A DNA stretch of 64,000 nucleotides from an uncultured Alphaproteobacteria bacterium (GTDB lineage Bacteria; Pseudomonadota; Alphaproteobacteria; CAAHEQ01; UBA3637). How positions within the stretch are numbered: position 1 is the stretch's first letter; every line of letters starts with the position of its first letter. The notes below the pieces were generated by a model. The model ran no database searches, was not told the origin of the DNA, and worked only from the letters and a program-made list of their open reading frames with translations. The DNA is taken from assembly GCA_944392795.1 (NCBI GenBank), contig CALXXX010000027.1:28854-92853 (forward strand), read 5' to 3'. Shown one piece after another: positions 55,847 through 64,000 of the stretch. Made by a program: the position numbers and the translations under genes.

Positions 55847-56448
55847 TTTTTAATCTCCGTTAACTTTAAAATCAATCCAGAATCTGCTGTTTGACTAGCT
55901 ATTTTTTCGACATTAAAAGAATAATATTGAGTTGCTTCGGAAAGTTCTTTCTGAGCTTTTTCTCCTTTTAAAAACAAACAGACTGTCTCAGATGTCAAGA
56001 AAGGTTGAGCCAAATCTAAGAGTTTTTTTAAGTCTTTTAAAGCTCTTGCTGTTACCACATCAGCTTGGAAAGGAGGAATGTTTTCCAATCTGGAAGAATG
56101 GACAGTTGCTTTAATTTGACATTGTCGAATTACCTCACGCAAGAAGACGCATTTTCTTTGATCACTTTCGACCAAGTGAACATCAAGTTTTCCATTTTCC
56201 TGAGTTTGGTCCATAATAGCTAAGACAAGGCCCGGGAATCCTGCACCACTTCCCATATCGACGAGTGTTTGTGCAGTATCTGGTATCAAAGGATAAAGTT
56301 GAGCGGAGTCCTGAAAATGTCGTGTCATGATATCAGATAAAGTTGACGGGCTTATCAAATTGATAGATTGTTGCCATTTTTGCAACAAATTTTGATAAAT
56401 TTTTAATTTTTCTTTTGTCTTTTCTAAAAAAAATTCTTTTTGTTTCAT
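55843..56448 (-). CDS. rsmG: 16S rRNA (guanine527-N7)-methyltransferase
   Basis: RsmG methylates G527 of 16S rRNA. The product has SAM motif VDMGSGAGFPGLVLAI, LVESDQRKCVFLREV and a VTARALKDL block. The start at 56448 (MKQKEFF, 201 residues) has AAGGAAG 8 bases upstream; a GTG at 56457 is too close to that site. A parS sequence covers the start region (56441-56456). In most alphaproteobacteria mnmG lies just upstream; here it does not. Confidence 0.93.
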   Translation of the reverse strand: MKQKEFFLEKTKEKLKIYQNLLQKWQQSINLISPSTLSDIMTRHFQDSAQLYPLIPDTAQTLVDMGSGAGFPGLVLAIMDQTQENGKLDVHLVESDQRKCVFLREVIRQCQIKATVHSSRLENIPPFQADVVTARALKDLKKLLDLAQPFLTSETVCLFLKGEKAQKELSEATQYYSFNVEKIASQTADSGLILKLTEIKK

Positions 56449-56456
56449 GTGAAACA
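56441..56456. promoter_or_regulatory. parS site 1 (overlaps rsmG start)
   Basis: TGTTTCATGTGAAACA, a 16-bp near-palindrome differing at one base from the parS consensus TGTTTCACGTGAAACA, and lying on the rsmG start codon. Confidence 0.9.
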
Positions 56457-56489
56457 CTTCCTTTTTTATTTTTATTTTATTTTTTTGAT

Positions 56490-56505
56490 TGTTTCATGTG
56501 AAACA
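56490..56505. promoter_or_regulatory. parS site 2
   Basis: Same 16-bp sequence, starting 49 bp after site 1, in the rsmG leader. Confidence 0.9.
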
Positions 56506-56537
56506 TTTTCCATTTTTTTAATTTTTTAAAATATTTT

Positions 56538-56553
56538 TGTTTCATGTGAAACA
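56538..56553. promoter_or_regulatory. parS site 3
   Basis: Same 16-bp sequence, starting 48 bp after site 2. The remaining bases to 56894 are AT-rich with no gene that I can support. Confidence 0.9.
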
Positions 56554-56894
56554 TTTTTACAGAAAAAGGAGAAACTTGTCCAGCCTTTTTAATAAAAAAA
56601 AGAAAAAAAATAATAAGATTTTGATTTAAAATCATTTTTATAAAATGAAGAAGTTTGAACTAAAATATACACTCGTTAACAATCTTCCTCTACTCTTAAA
56701 AGACAAAAGAGAACCTTTCCTTAATTTAAATTATTAAGATAAAGAATAATCAAAAGATTTTCCTATTCAAAAAAAATAAAGCAGAGAGGATAATAAAAAG
56801 GAAATTATAAGAATGGGAGGAATAGATACTTTTCTAAAAAGAAATCATTCTAAAAAAGATGTAATTACTTTGTATTTATATTTTAAATAATAAG

Positions 56895-57362
56895 CTATTG
56901 AAAAATCAATGTTATGCTTTTTGCTAAATCACATTGATTTGAATCGGTTGCTCCAAAAGGTGCTATCACAGGACCCGTAGGCATGGAAAAACGAACTTCA
57001 ACAGCATTTGGCCATTGATGAGATAATAATAATCGACATAAAGCCGGTGTCATATTGGAAAAATCAGCCTTATAAAAATTTCCCTCACCTTGAAAAGTTG
57101 CTGTTATTCCTCCAGCTGATACTCGAGATATCGGTAAAGAGTTGTAATCTGAAAGACCGGAAGTAAAAATTTCTGTATTCTTTAAATCCATAGCTTGTAT
57201 AAATTGATGTAATAAAACTTGTTGATGAGCTCGACCAACTTGTTGAACTGATTGAGTTGTTAAAGCTCCTTCAACAGCCATAGAACCCATTAAATCAACT
57301 AATTGAGCTTCAGCTTGATTGATAAAAAACATCATGATTGCTATCAGATAAATTTTTTTCAT
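56895..57362 (-). CDS. Secreted protein of unknown function downstream of dnaQ
   Basis: The 155-residue protein has a signal peptide ending in AEA near residue 20. The mature domain has a helix (TTQSVQQVGRAHQQVLLHQF) and a beta-rich part with two cysteines (ALCRLLL and NQCDLAK). The layout is reminiscent of type IVb pilin-like (PilS) head domains, but this is weak. The start at 57362 overlaps the dnaQ stop in an ATGA, with AAGGAG upstream, so the two are coupled. Confidence 0.6.
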   Translation of the reverse strand: MKKIYLIAIMMFFINQAEAQLVDLMGSMAVEGALTTQSVQQVGRAHQQVLLHQFIQAMDLKNTEIFTSGLSDYNSLPISRVSAGGITATFQGEGNFYKADFSNMTPALCRLLLSHQWPNAVEVRFSMPTGPVIAPFGATDSNQCDLAKSITLIFQ

Positions 57363-58066
57363 ACTGATTTTTCTCCTTCTTGTTCTTTCAGCCATAACGC
57401 ATCTTTAATTTGACTTATAAACTGATTAAAATTTTCTGTTTCTTCTAAAGGAACAGAAAAAATACGAGCCGGTCTAACAGGACGAGAACTGACATCTGCT
57501 AATACTGTTTCCGCAGAAACAACAGGTGTTTCTCCTAATAAAAAACCAGGTTCTTGTCCTCCTAATAGCTCTAAATAAACATCAGCCAGTAATTGAGCGT
57601 CTAATAAAGCACCATGAACTGTTCGATGAGAGTTATCTATATTAAAACGACGACATAATTCATCCAAATTAACACGAGCGCCAGGAAATTTCTTACGAGC
57701 AATTAATAAACTATCAACCACCCGTTCTTCTCCGATTTCTGGTTTACCAAGCTCTTTCAGTTGATAATTTAAAAACTTCATATCAAAAGAAGCATTATGC
57801 GCAACTAATTTTGAATCTGGACCAATAAATGCTAAAAAATCATCTATAATTTCATCAAAAGTTGGTTTATCCGATAAAAATTCCTCTGTTAATCCATGAA
57901 CACGAATAACTTCTTCACTCATAGAACGAAGTGGATTAATGTACTGATGATATTCTTTACCAGTTCGAACATGATTGATTAACTCAACGGCTCCAATTTC
58001 AACTAAACGATCCCCTGTAAAAGGATCCAATCCAGTTGTTTCTGTATCCCAGACAATTTCGCGCAT
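57359..58066 (-). CDS. dnaQ: DNA polymerase III epsilon (proofreading) subunit
   Basis: The 235-residue DEDDh exonuclease has motif I WDTETTGLD, motif II HNASFDMKFL and motif III HRTVHGALLDAQLLADVY. The C-terminal tail, which binds the polymerase core, is short and acidic. It proofreads replication and so also affects slippage at repeat tracts. Confidence 0.95.
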   Translation of the reverse strand: MREIVWDTETTGLDPFTGDRLVEIGAVELINHVRTGKEYHQYINPLRSMSEEVIRVHGLTEEFLSDKPTFDEIIDDFLAFIGPDSKLVAHNASFDMKFLNYQLKELGKPEIGEERVVDSLLIARKKFPGARVNLDELCRRFNIDNSHRTVHGALLDAQLLADVYLELLGGQEPGFLLGETPVVSAETVLADVSSRPVRPARIFSVPLEETENFNQFISQIKDALWLKEQEGEKSV

Positions 58067-58127
58067 ATATTTCTCCTTAAATAAGAGGAATACATTTTTT
58101 TATTTTAATAAGCAAGCAAAATAAATA

Positions 58128-58156
58128 TTTACAAACAAATTAAAAAATTTTATAAT
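58128..58156 (+). promoter_or_regulatory. Strong promoter of cysteine-rich gene 3
   Basis: TTTACA (58128-58133), exactly 17 bp, consensus TATAAT (58151-58156), 25 bp before the ATG; GGGAG is the ribosome site. Confidence 0.8.
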
Positions 58157-58181
58157 AAATCCAATTCTTAGGGAGTAATTT

Positions 58182-58796
58182 ATGTTTAATATAAAACAAT
58201 CTTCTTATATTTTATTATTTTTAGTTTTAACTTGTTCTGTTTCTGCAAAATCTATTAACCGACAAGCTTACAAAGTCTGTAAAACGAATGAAAAAGCTTA
58301 TTGGGACGGCTCATCGTCACAATGCTGTGATACAACAACACACGAACTTGTTAAAAATTATAAAAATGGTGTTGGTGAAAATGGCTATGGGTGTTGCCAA
58401 AAAAAAGAAAATATAAGTTCTACTTCAGAAACATCTGAAACATCTAAAAAAAATTATACTTTTATTGGATCTATTAATAGTAAATGTTGTGGTGGGTATC
58501 TTAATCAAGAAACGATCCAATACTTGCCAGATGGAAGTATCGGAGTCAATGCTTTATATGAATATAGTTATCAAATTAAAGAAAACGGTGGTTCTTATTA
58601 TTGTGCTGAAGAATATTCATTAATGCTTAATTATCAATATGGAACAAGACAGGAACACTTTTATTATTATAAAAGCGATAATAAATATTGCCATAAAAGT
58701 ATATATTATAATGGTGATGAAATAGAATATCAAAATATAGACTGTTATTGCTCTGAAAAAGATGATCCTAAAAATGGAAAAAATTGCATTCCTTAA
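58182..58796 (+). CDS. Cysteine-rich secreted protein, copy 3 (no poly-C tract)
   Basis: The 204-residue protein has a regular signal peptide (SYILLFLVLTCSVSA). Its mature start is shared with the other copies (RQAYKVCKTNEKAYW, SSSQCCDTTTHELVKNY). The 12 family cysteines are all present, ending in CYCSEKDDPKNGKNC. The middle (Ser/Thr/Glu-rich after the second Cys pair, Tyr-rich later) is the most variable part. It has the best promoter of the four copies. It converges on maf, sharing 4 bp at the stop codons. Confidence 0.8.
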   Translation: MFNIKQSSYILLFLVLTCSVSAKSINRQAYKVCKTNEKAYWDGSSSQCCDTTTHELVKNYKNGVGENGYGCCQKKENISSTSETSETSKKNYTFIGSINSKCCGGYLNQETIQYLPDGSIGVNALYEYSYQIKENGGSYYCAEEYSLMLNYQYGTRQEHFYYYKSDNKYCHKSIYYNGDEIEYQNIDCYCSEKDDPKNGKNCIP

Positions 58797-59395
58797 ATAA
58801 TAACATTTTCATTTTTTAAAAAAGCAATAAGTTCTTTCATTGGAAGTCCTTGAATAGCAGCAATTTCACCGACAATACGACTAAATAAGTCTAAAGACTT
58901 TTCAATTTGAAAACAACCTAAACAACCAATGACATCTTTTCCTTTTTCATGAATATAAGTCCCCTGCTCTACCAAATCCATTTTTTTCATCCATAAATGA
59001 CTTTCTTTTTCACATTTCCAGAAAATACTTCCATTATAAGCTGCCGCAACAGCGGTATATAGTATTTGTTCTTTTCCTTGTAATCGAGCGATATCTCTTT
59101 TAACATCTTCCAATGTTTCGGGCTTTTTAAATAAAATCCCTTCACAATCAAGAGTTTGATCTGCGCCAATTACTAAAAAATGTGGATACTTTGTGCTTAC
59201 ATTACAAGCTTTTTCACATGCTAAAAAAAGAGCAGTTTCCTTTATACTTAACTCTGAATGTGCTGTGCGTAGTTTTTTCTCATCAATATCTGCCACACAT
59301 GTTGTAAAAACAACGCCAGCTTCTTTTAATAATTGCTGTCGTGCATAACTTTGAGAAGCTAATATCAATTGTGAATTATGTGGATAACTTTTCAT
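58793..59395 (-). CDS. maf: Maf-family nucleoside triphosphate pyrophosphatase
   Basis: The 200-residue enzyme hydrolyses non-canonical or excess nucleoside triphosphates. It has the Maf signature LASQSYARQQLLKEAGV at the N-terminus, FLVIGADQTLDCEG in the catalytic region and EIAAIQGLPMKELI at the end. Maf beside the origin region is a common alphaproteobacterial arrangement. Its start is about 50 bp from the first DnaA box. Confidence 0.93.
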   Translation of the reverse strand: MKSYPHNSQLILASQSYARQQLLKEAGVVFTTCVADIDEKKLRTAHSELSIKETALFLACEKACNVSTKYPHFLVIGADQTLDCEGILFKKPETLEDVKRDIARLQGKEQILYTAVAAAYNGSIFWKCEKESHLWMKKMDLVEQGTYIHEKGKDVIGCLGCFQIEKSLDLFSRIVGEIAAIQGLPMKELIAFLKNENVII

Positions 59396-59447
59396 TTTTT
59401 TATTTTTTCCTTAAGTTACTCAATTTTCTACATAACAATCCCCTCTT

Positions 59448-59659
59448 TTATCCACAAAATCAAGTACTGTCAAGACAACTCTGTGGATATTGTGGATAAC
59501 TTAAACGACTCGTTTATTAAAAACTTATCTGCAAAATAAAAACAGGTGTGTAAGTCTGTGGATAAAAGAAAATATAAAAATTATTCACATTATCCACAAG
59601 GATATACTATAACTACTATATTTTTATTATATATAGTTGGAAAAAAAGGATGTGGATAA
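59448..59659. other. Probable chromosomal replication origin (oriC)
   Basis: Five perfect DnaA boxes TTATCCACA lie in 212 bp: 59448-59456 (+), 59491-59499 (-), 59557-59565 (-), 59590-59598 (+) and 59651-59659 (-). Two one-mismatch boxes are at 59482-59490 (-) and 59581-59589 (+). An AT-only stretch (about 59600-59638) between the last boxes could serve as the unwinding element. A 15-bp palindrome TAAACGACTCGTTTA is at 59502-59516. Flanking genes maf, dnaQ, rho, mnmE and parAB, with parS about 3 kb away, agree with an alphaproteobacterial origin. Confidence 0.88.
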
Positions 59660-59667
59660 CTCAGATT

Positions 59668-60573
59668 TTAAGCATCTACTAAAAAAGAAGGCAATTCAGA
59701 AAGTGTTTCTAGATAATGTTCTCTTCCTTCTTTGACACTATTCCAAGCATTTTTTTGGATTTCTGCCAAATTTGAAAAGTCGATTTGTTTTAAATGTTCA
59801 CTGAAAAGGTATCCATTTATTCCATCTCGAATATATTCATTCATCGTAGGTCTATTAAAAGCAACAACAGCTTTTCCCATACTCATAGCTTCTAAAAAGC
59901 TCATTCCGATGCCTTCCAACATACGAGGTGCAATATAAATTCCTTTTTGTCTGATAATTTCTGTTGCTTGTTTTTTTGTTTCAAACCAAGTTGTAAAAGT
60001 CATTTTATAATCTGATATTTCTTGTTCTGTAGGTAATTCTCCTGAATGCCCTGGATCTATTGCTGCGTGAAGATGGAGTCTTTTAGGAGGTTGAATCAGT
60101 TTTGTGACTTGGTGTGTTCCAAAATATCCCACTCTTTGCCAAAAAAAGACTTCATCAGGATTTCCTGGCTCAAAAGGCTTGAGTTCTGGATAGTATTGAA
60201 TAGGAAAAACAGAAAAATTCATTTCTAATAAAAGCTGAGAAATTGTTTTAGAAAATGAAACCACTTTAAAATTTTTATAAGCAAGCCAATGTTCTTTTGT
60301 CCAATCAAACACAGTATCATACATTGGGACATAAATTAGATTAGGATGACGTAACTTTTGAGCAATATCAGGTAAAGGAGTGACTTGAAAAAAAAGAACA
60401 GCAGCATAATTATCTGCATCAATGATACTTTGAAAATCCTCTCTTTGAGTTTGAGCGATAGGCTCATAATAACTTACAATATCAAAGTTATCCTCTAAAA
60501 AATCTCTAAAAAAATGACTGGAATGTGTCTTTTTATGGTATTCTAAATCAAACATAAGTAATTTTGGTTTCAT
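59668..60573 (-). CDS. Glycosyltransferase (GT4-like)
   Basis: The 301-residue protein has a C-terminal GT-B donor domain: GIYIAPRMLEGIGMSFLEAM, with the E-x7-E motif, then GKAVVAFNRPTMNEYIRDG. The N-terminal acceptor half is unlike well-known families. The start at 60573 has AGAGGA upstream; an ATG at 60606 lacks a site. Surface polysaccharide or glycolipid synthesis is likely, but the sugar is unknown. It is unusual between oriC and rho and may be an insertion into that neighbourhood. Confidence 0.75.
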   Translation of the reverse strand: MKPKLLMFDLEYHKKTHSSHFFRDFLEDNFDIVSYYEPIAQTQREDFQSIIDADNYAAVLFFQVTPLPDIAQKLRHPNLIYVPMYDTVFDWTKEHWLAYKNFKVVSFSKTISQLLLEMNFSVFPIQYYPELKPFEPGNPDEVFFWQRVGYFGTHQVTKLIQPPKRLHLHAAIDPGHSGELPTEQEISDYKMTFTTWFETKKQATEIIRQKGIYIAPRMLEGIGMSFLEAMSMGKAVVAFNRPTMNEYIRDGINGYLFSEHLKQIDFSNLAEIQKNAWNSVKEGREHYLETLSELPSFLVDA

Positions 60574-60682
60574 CTTTTCCTCTTGACAAGCGATTGTTTT
60601 TTTCATATTTTAACGGTAAGTCTTTAATAAAATGTAAAGAGCATTCGCTCGAATATTCTCCATAAAATACAGGAAAAAAATA

Positions 60683-61948
60683 ATGGATTTGAAAGAACTT
60701 AAGAAAAAAACGCCTGCAGACCTTTTAGCATATGCAGAAGAATTAGGCGTTGAAAATGCTCCTGCTTTGAATACACAGGAACTGATGTTTGCAATTTTAA
60801 AGCAAATTGCGTCAACGGAAACAGTTTTATATGGTGAAGGTGTATTAGAAGTTTTATCAGATGGTTTTGGCTTTTTGCGTTCTGCTGAGGCGAATTATTT
60901 AGCAGGTCCGGATGATATTTATGTTGCACCGGTTCAAATTAAACGCTTTGGTTTGCGAACAGGAGATACGCTTTACGGTGAAATTCGTCCTCCAAAAGAA
61001 GGTGAGCGTTATTTTGCGATGAATAAAATTATTTCTGTGAATGAGACAGATCCTGAAGAATTACGTTATCGAATTAACTTTGATAACTTGACGCCTTTAT
61101 TTCCAAATGAAAAGCTTAAAATGGAATACGATTTGCCTTCTGGAGAAAAAAATAAGGATTTAACAGCACGAATTATTGATTTGATTTGTCCTCAAGGAAA
61201 GGGGCAACGTGGTTTGATTGTGGCTCCGCCGCGGACAGGTAAAACAGTTATGATGCAAAATATTGCACACGCCATTACAGCTAATCATCCGGAAGTGACA
61301 CTTATTGTTTTGTTAATTGATGAACGTCCTGAAGAAGTGACTGATATGAAGCGCTCAGTAAAAGGAGAAGTTATTTCTTCTACGTTTGATGAGCCGGCAA
61401 ATCGTCATGTTCAAGTTGCCGAGATGGTTATAGAAAAGGCTAAAAGATTAGTGGAACATAAAAAAGATGTTGTTATTTTACTTGATTCGATTACAAGATT
61501 AGCTCGAGCTTATAACACAGTTATTCCTTCCTCCGGAAAAGTATTGACAGGTGGTGTTGATGCAAATGCTTTACAAAAACCGAAGCGTTTTTTTGGAGCG
61601 GCTCGAAATGTAGAGGAGGGTGGTTCACTGACAATTATAGCCACAGCTTTAGTTGATACGGGCTCTCGAATGGACGAGGTTATTTTTGAAGAGTTTAAGG
61701 GAACAGGTAACTCAGAAATTGTTTTAGATAGGAAAGTTTCAGACAAACGAATATTCCCGGCAATAGATATTACAAAATCAGGAACACGTAAAGAAGAATT
61801 GCTTGTAGATAAGAATATTCTTCCGAAGATGTGGATGCTTCGTCGTGTTCTGATGCCGATGGGTGCACCTGAGGCTATTGAATTTTTAATTGATAAATTA
61901 AAAGTATCAAAGAACAATAATGACTTTTTTGAAAGTATGAATAGCTGA
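60683..61948 (+). CDS. rho: Transcription termination factor Rho
   Basis: The 421-residue hexameric RNA helicase has an N-terminal Rho_N domain ([20 protein letters not shown]) and an RNA-binding OB fold ([20 protein letters not shown]). The ATPase core has [31 protein letters not shown] and [15 protein letters not shown]. At normal length it is intact. Confidence 0.98.
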   Translation: MDLKELKKKTPADLLAYAEELGVENAPALNTQELMFAILKQIASTETVLYGEGVLEVLSDGFGFLRSAEANYLAGPDDIYVAPVQIKRFGLRTGDTLYGEIRPPKEGERYFAMNKIISVNETDPEELRYRINFDNLTPLFPNEKLKMEYDLPSGEKNKDLTARIIDLICPQGKGQRGLIVAPPRTGKTVMMQNIAHAITANHPEVTLIVLLIDERPEEVTDMKRSVKGEVISSTFDEPANRHVQVAEMVIEKAKRLVEHKKDVVILLDSITRLARAYNTVIPSSGKVLTGGVDANALQKPKRFFGAARNVEEGGSLTIIATALVDTGSRMDEVIFEEFKGTGNSEIVLDRKVSDKRIFPAIDITKSGTRKEELLVDKNILPKMWMLRRVLMPMGAPEAIEFLIDKLKVSKNNNDFFESMNS

Positions 61949-61949
61949 G

Positions 61950-63257
61950 ATGGATACCATTTTTGCACTTTCGACGGCGCCAGGGATGGCGGGTATTGCG
62001 GTTGTTCGACTATCAGGTTCCCAATCTTTTGCCATCGCTCAAAAGCTTTGTCACTTAAGTTCTATAACGCCTCGTCATGCACATTTTGTGACGTTGTATG
62101 ATGGAGAAGAAGCAATAGATGAAGCTATTTTATTAGCTTTTTCTTCTCCTGCCAGTTTTACTGGGGAAGATGTTGTTGAATTTCAATGTCATGGTTCAAG
62201 AGCTGTTTTAAATAAGCTGTTGACTTTGTTATCTCATCAATCAGGCTGTCGATTAGCAGAGCCAGGAGAATTTACGCGTCGTGCAGTTGAGAATGGGAAA
62301 ATGGATTTAACAGCGGCGGAAGGTGTTTTAGATTTAATTCATAGCGATACGGAAGCACAACGTCGACAAGCTCTTCGTCAAATGGGAGGAGCATTAGCCA
62401 AGCTGTATGATGGTTGGCGTGATGTTTTGCTACATCAACTTGCTTATATAGAGGCTTTTATTGATTTTCCGGAGGAGGAGATACCGGAAAGTCGTTTGAA
62501 TGAAGTTCGGGAAAGTATACACAATGTAATAACATCTTTAGAGAAGCACTTATCAGATAATCATCGCGGAGAAAGAGTAAGAGATGGTTTTAGAATAGCA
62601 ATTGTGGGCGCTCCGAATGTTGGAAAGAGTAGCTTATTGAATTGTTTAGCAAAGCGAGATGTTGCGATTGTCTCATCCCAAGCAGGAACGACACGAGATA
62701 TTGTTGAGGTTTATTTAGATATAGCCGGTTACCCTGTTATTTTAGCGGATACGGCAGGTTTAAGAGAGACAGGAGAAGAAATAGAAGCAGAAGGCATTCG
62801 TCGTGCTTTACAACGTGCTGAAGATGCGGATTTGATTTTAGTTTTAGGTGATGCGTCTTTATATCCGACTTTTGATAAAGTCACTCAAAAGATAATCAAT
62901 CAACATTCAGAGAAATTGATTGTATGGAATAAGTCAGATTTGGTTTTGGAAAAGAAAGATGGAATATTTATTTCAGCTTCGACAGGGGAAGGGATAGAAG
63001 GTTTATGGAAGAAGTTAGAAGAAATTGTTATTAGTCAAATGGGTTCCTCTTCGGAACCGGCATTAACACAAATTCGCCATAGGACAGCGTTAGAGGCATG
63101 TTTATCTCATTTAAGACAAGCAATGAAGCAATCTGAAATAGATTTGAAAGCGGAAGATTTACGTTTAGCGACTCGAGAACTTGGGAAGATTACAGGTCGA
63201 GTAGAAGTATCTGAGATATTAGATGTTATTTTTAGTTCCTTCTGTATAGGAAAATAA
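61950..63257 (+). CDS. mnmE: tRNA modification GTPase MnmE
   Basis: The 435-residue enzyme, with MnmG, installs carboxymethylaminomethyl groups at U34 of tRNAs. It has the N-terminal formyl-THF-binding domain, helical domain and a G domain with GAPNVGKSSLLN, DTAGLRETGE and WNKSD. The conserved C-terminal C-[IL]-G-K is FCIGK. It starts one base after the rho stop, so they form an operon. mnmG does not follow, as it would in many relatives. Confidence 0.97.
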   Translation: MDTIFALSTAPGMAGIAVVRLSGSQSFAIAQKLCHLSSITPRHAHFVTLYDGEEAIDEAILLAFSSPASFTGEDVVEFQCHGSRAVLNKLLTLLSHQSGCRLAEPGEFTRRAVENGKMDLTAAEGVLDLIHSDTEAQRRQALRQMGGALAKLYDGWRDVLLHQLAYIEAFIDFPEEEIPESRLNEVRESIHNVITSLEKHLSDNHRGERVRDGFRIAIVGAPNVGKSSLLNCLAKRDVAIVSSQAGTTRDIVEVYLDIAGYPVILADTAGLRETGEEIEAEGIRRALQRAEDADLILVLGDASLYPTFDKVTQKIINQHSEKLIVWNKSDLVLEKKDGIFISASTGEGIEGLWKKLEEIVISQMGSSSEPALTQIRHRTALEACLSHLRQAMKQSEIDLKAEDLRLATRELGKITGRVEVSEILDVIFSSFCIGK

Positions 63258-63270
63258 ATACATTGTATTT
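63256..63270. terminator. AT-rich palindrome between mnmE and cysteine-rich gene 4
   Basis: AAATACATTGTATTT is a perfect palindrome around one base, overlapping the mnmE stop codon and lying 4 bp from the convergent gene's stop. It resembles the ACAATGT-core palindromes at 34912 and 40838. Confidence 0.45.
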
Positions 63271-63273
63271 ACA

Positions 63274-63923
63274 TTAACAATCAGCTCCATTTCGTGGATC
63301 TCCTTTTTCAGAGCAAGTACAATGACTTATTTCTCCATTGATATGAACACACCTGCGATTCGGACTTTCATAAAAATATCCACTTTCATGATTATTATTA
63401 GGATTATTAAAATCTTTCCATCCATTTGTCCAACTATTAGCACAGTAATAAACACCGCCATTTTGAAGGATTTGAGAAGAATATTGATCATATTGTTGAG
63501 TATGATTAGATCCATCACTACTGGAAACGGTCATGTCTGAAGTAGTATACCCTCCGCAACAAGTTCCATTGACTGCACCGTCAATTGTATATCCAGTGGC
63601 CGTGGTAACTGTTGTCACAATAACAGAACCATCTTGAAAATCAGAAGAAGAATATTTATCTTTTGATATTGCACAGCAGGCGTAACCATTTTCACCAACA
63701 CCATTTGTGTAATTTTTAACAAGTTCGTGTGTTGTTGTATCACAGCATTGAGCGGAAGAGCCATTCCAATAAGCTTTTTCATTCGTTTTACAGACGTTAT
63801 AAGCTTGTCGGTTAACTGTTTTTGCGTTTGCGGTTAAGAAAAAAAAGGAAAAAAGTATTAAATATATTAAAAGATTAGATAAAACATGGGGGGGGGGGGG
63901 GTAATTTTGTTAGAAATGAACAT
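63274..63923 (-). CDS. Phase-variable cysteine-rich secreted protein, copy 4 (off with 14 C)
   Basis: The ATG at 63923 (minus strand; AAGGA upstream) encodes MFISNKIT before a run of 14 cytosines (63901-63888). With 14 C the frame meets TAA at 63869-63867. With 12 or 15 C it joins the signal-peptide core (LIYLILFSFFFLTANA) and runs without interruption to the stop at 63274-63276, about 215 residues. The 12 family cysteines follow the shared order, ending in CTCSEKGDPRNGADC. The first 60 mature codons are nearly identical to copy 1, the rest is diverged. A GTG at 63618 could be picked as a start by gene finders, but it would lose the signal and five cysteines. Confidence 0.85.
63888..63901. 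repeat. Homopolymeric G14 tract (C14 on coding strand)
   Basis: Fourteen guanines on the plus strand, in the same place in copy 4 as the C13 run in copy 1; 12 or 15 would restore the frame. Confidence 0.95.
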
Positions 63924-63986
63924 CTGCGTGTCCTTATTTTATTGGTAAAATATTCGTATTTTTTTCATAGTTGATTTGGTTCGATG

Positions 63987-64000
63987 TTTTTTTTTTTTTT
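63987..64000. repeat. Poly-T run at window edge, upstream of copy 4
   Basis: At least 14 T's, reaching the window edge (an A-run on the coding strand), about 65 bp before the copy 4 start. Copy 1 has seven A's in the same place. Confidence 0.8.

Noticed and set aside
56448..56457. GTG at 56457 as the rsmG start
   Set aside because: It directly abuts the AAGGAAG ribosome site; the ATG at 56448 has proper spacing.
63274..63618. Short version of copy 4 starting at GTG 63618
   Set aside because: It would lack the signal peptide and the first five cysteines conserved in the family.
1..64000. CRISPR arrays, insertion sequences, prophage
   Set aside because: I saw no regularly spaced repeats, transposase-like frames or phage structural genes.

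Overview
The window is a compact, AT-rich chromosomal segment (GC well below 50% by eye) of an alphaproteobacterium. The lineage is read from gene content: GapR and TrcR in tandem, a Fur/PerR-type regulator next to rubrerythrin, ThyX, an alphaproteobacterial RNase E, a FadL porin, a PAS-rich cell-cycle-kinase-like protein, and a replication-origin neighbourhood holding rho, mnmE, maf, dnaQ, rsmG, parA and parB. Rubrerythrin, ThyX, a PreT-like flavoprotein and a type-2-looking IleRS fit an anaerobic or microaerophilic, host-associated lineage, but that lifestyle is inference.

Layout. 1-8.5 kb: 5' part of waaA, an atypical OmpR-type regulator, fadL, a DsbA-like thiol oxidoreductase, a cysteine-rich secreted protein gene with a poly-C tract (off in this sequence), rne and amiC. 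8.5-17.7 kb: holC, an HtrA-type protease, a DUF2065 protein, thyX, a toxin-antitoxin-like pair, a CDGSH protein, gapR-trcR, an unidentified small-RNA candidate, rubrerythrin-perR, a SIMPL protein and an ArsR/flavoprotein/MerR cassette. 17.7-28.2 kb: ileS, the yejA-yejB-yejEF peptide importer (permease and double ATPase fused), accA and tRNA-Ser(CGA). 28.2-40.8 kb: a kinase-less PAS protein, comM, lipoproteins, an AmpG-type permease, a second cysteine-rich gene, mutS and phoR. 40.8-53.3 kb: a complete-looking aryl-polyene-type biosynthesis and export cluster, transcribed both ways from overlapping promoters at about 48.7 kb. 53.4-64 kb: a degenerate HD protein, parB-parA-rsmG with three parS sites, dnaQ, a third cysteine-rich gene, maf, a probable oriC rich in DnaA boxes, a glycosyltransferase, rho, mnmE, and a fourth cysteine-rich gene with a poly-C tract, also off.

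The most unusual content is the four-member family of small secreted proteins at 3942-4614, 34276-34902, 58182-58796 and 63274-63923. All four carry 12 cysteines in the same order plus shared motifs. Two have conventional signal peptides and recognisable promoters. The other two share a nearly identical 5' module in which a run of 13 or 14 cytosines lies between the start codon and the signal-peptide core. In both, the run is the only thing breaking an otherwise open frame, and 12 or 15 cytosines would restore it. This is the expected structure of contingency (phase-variable) loci. A DsbA-like oxidase encoded just upstream of the first copy could serve such disulfide-rich exported proteins. 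I do not recognise the family and could not search for it.
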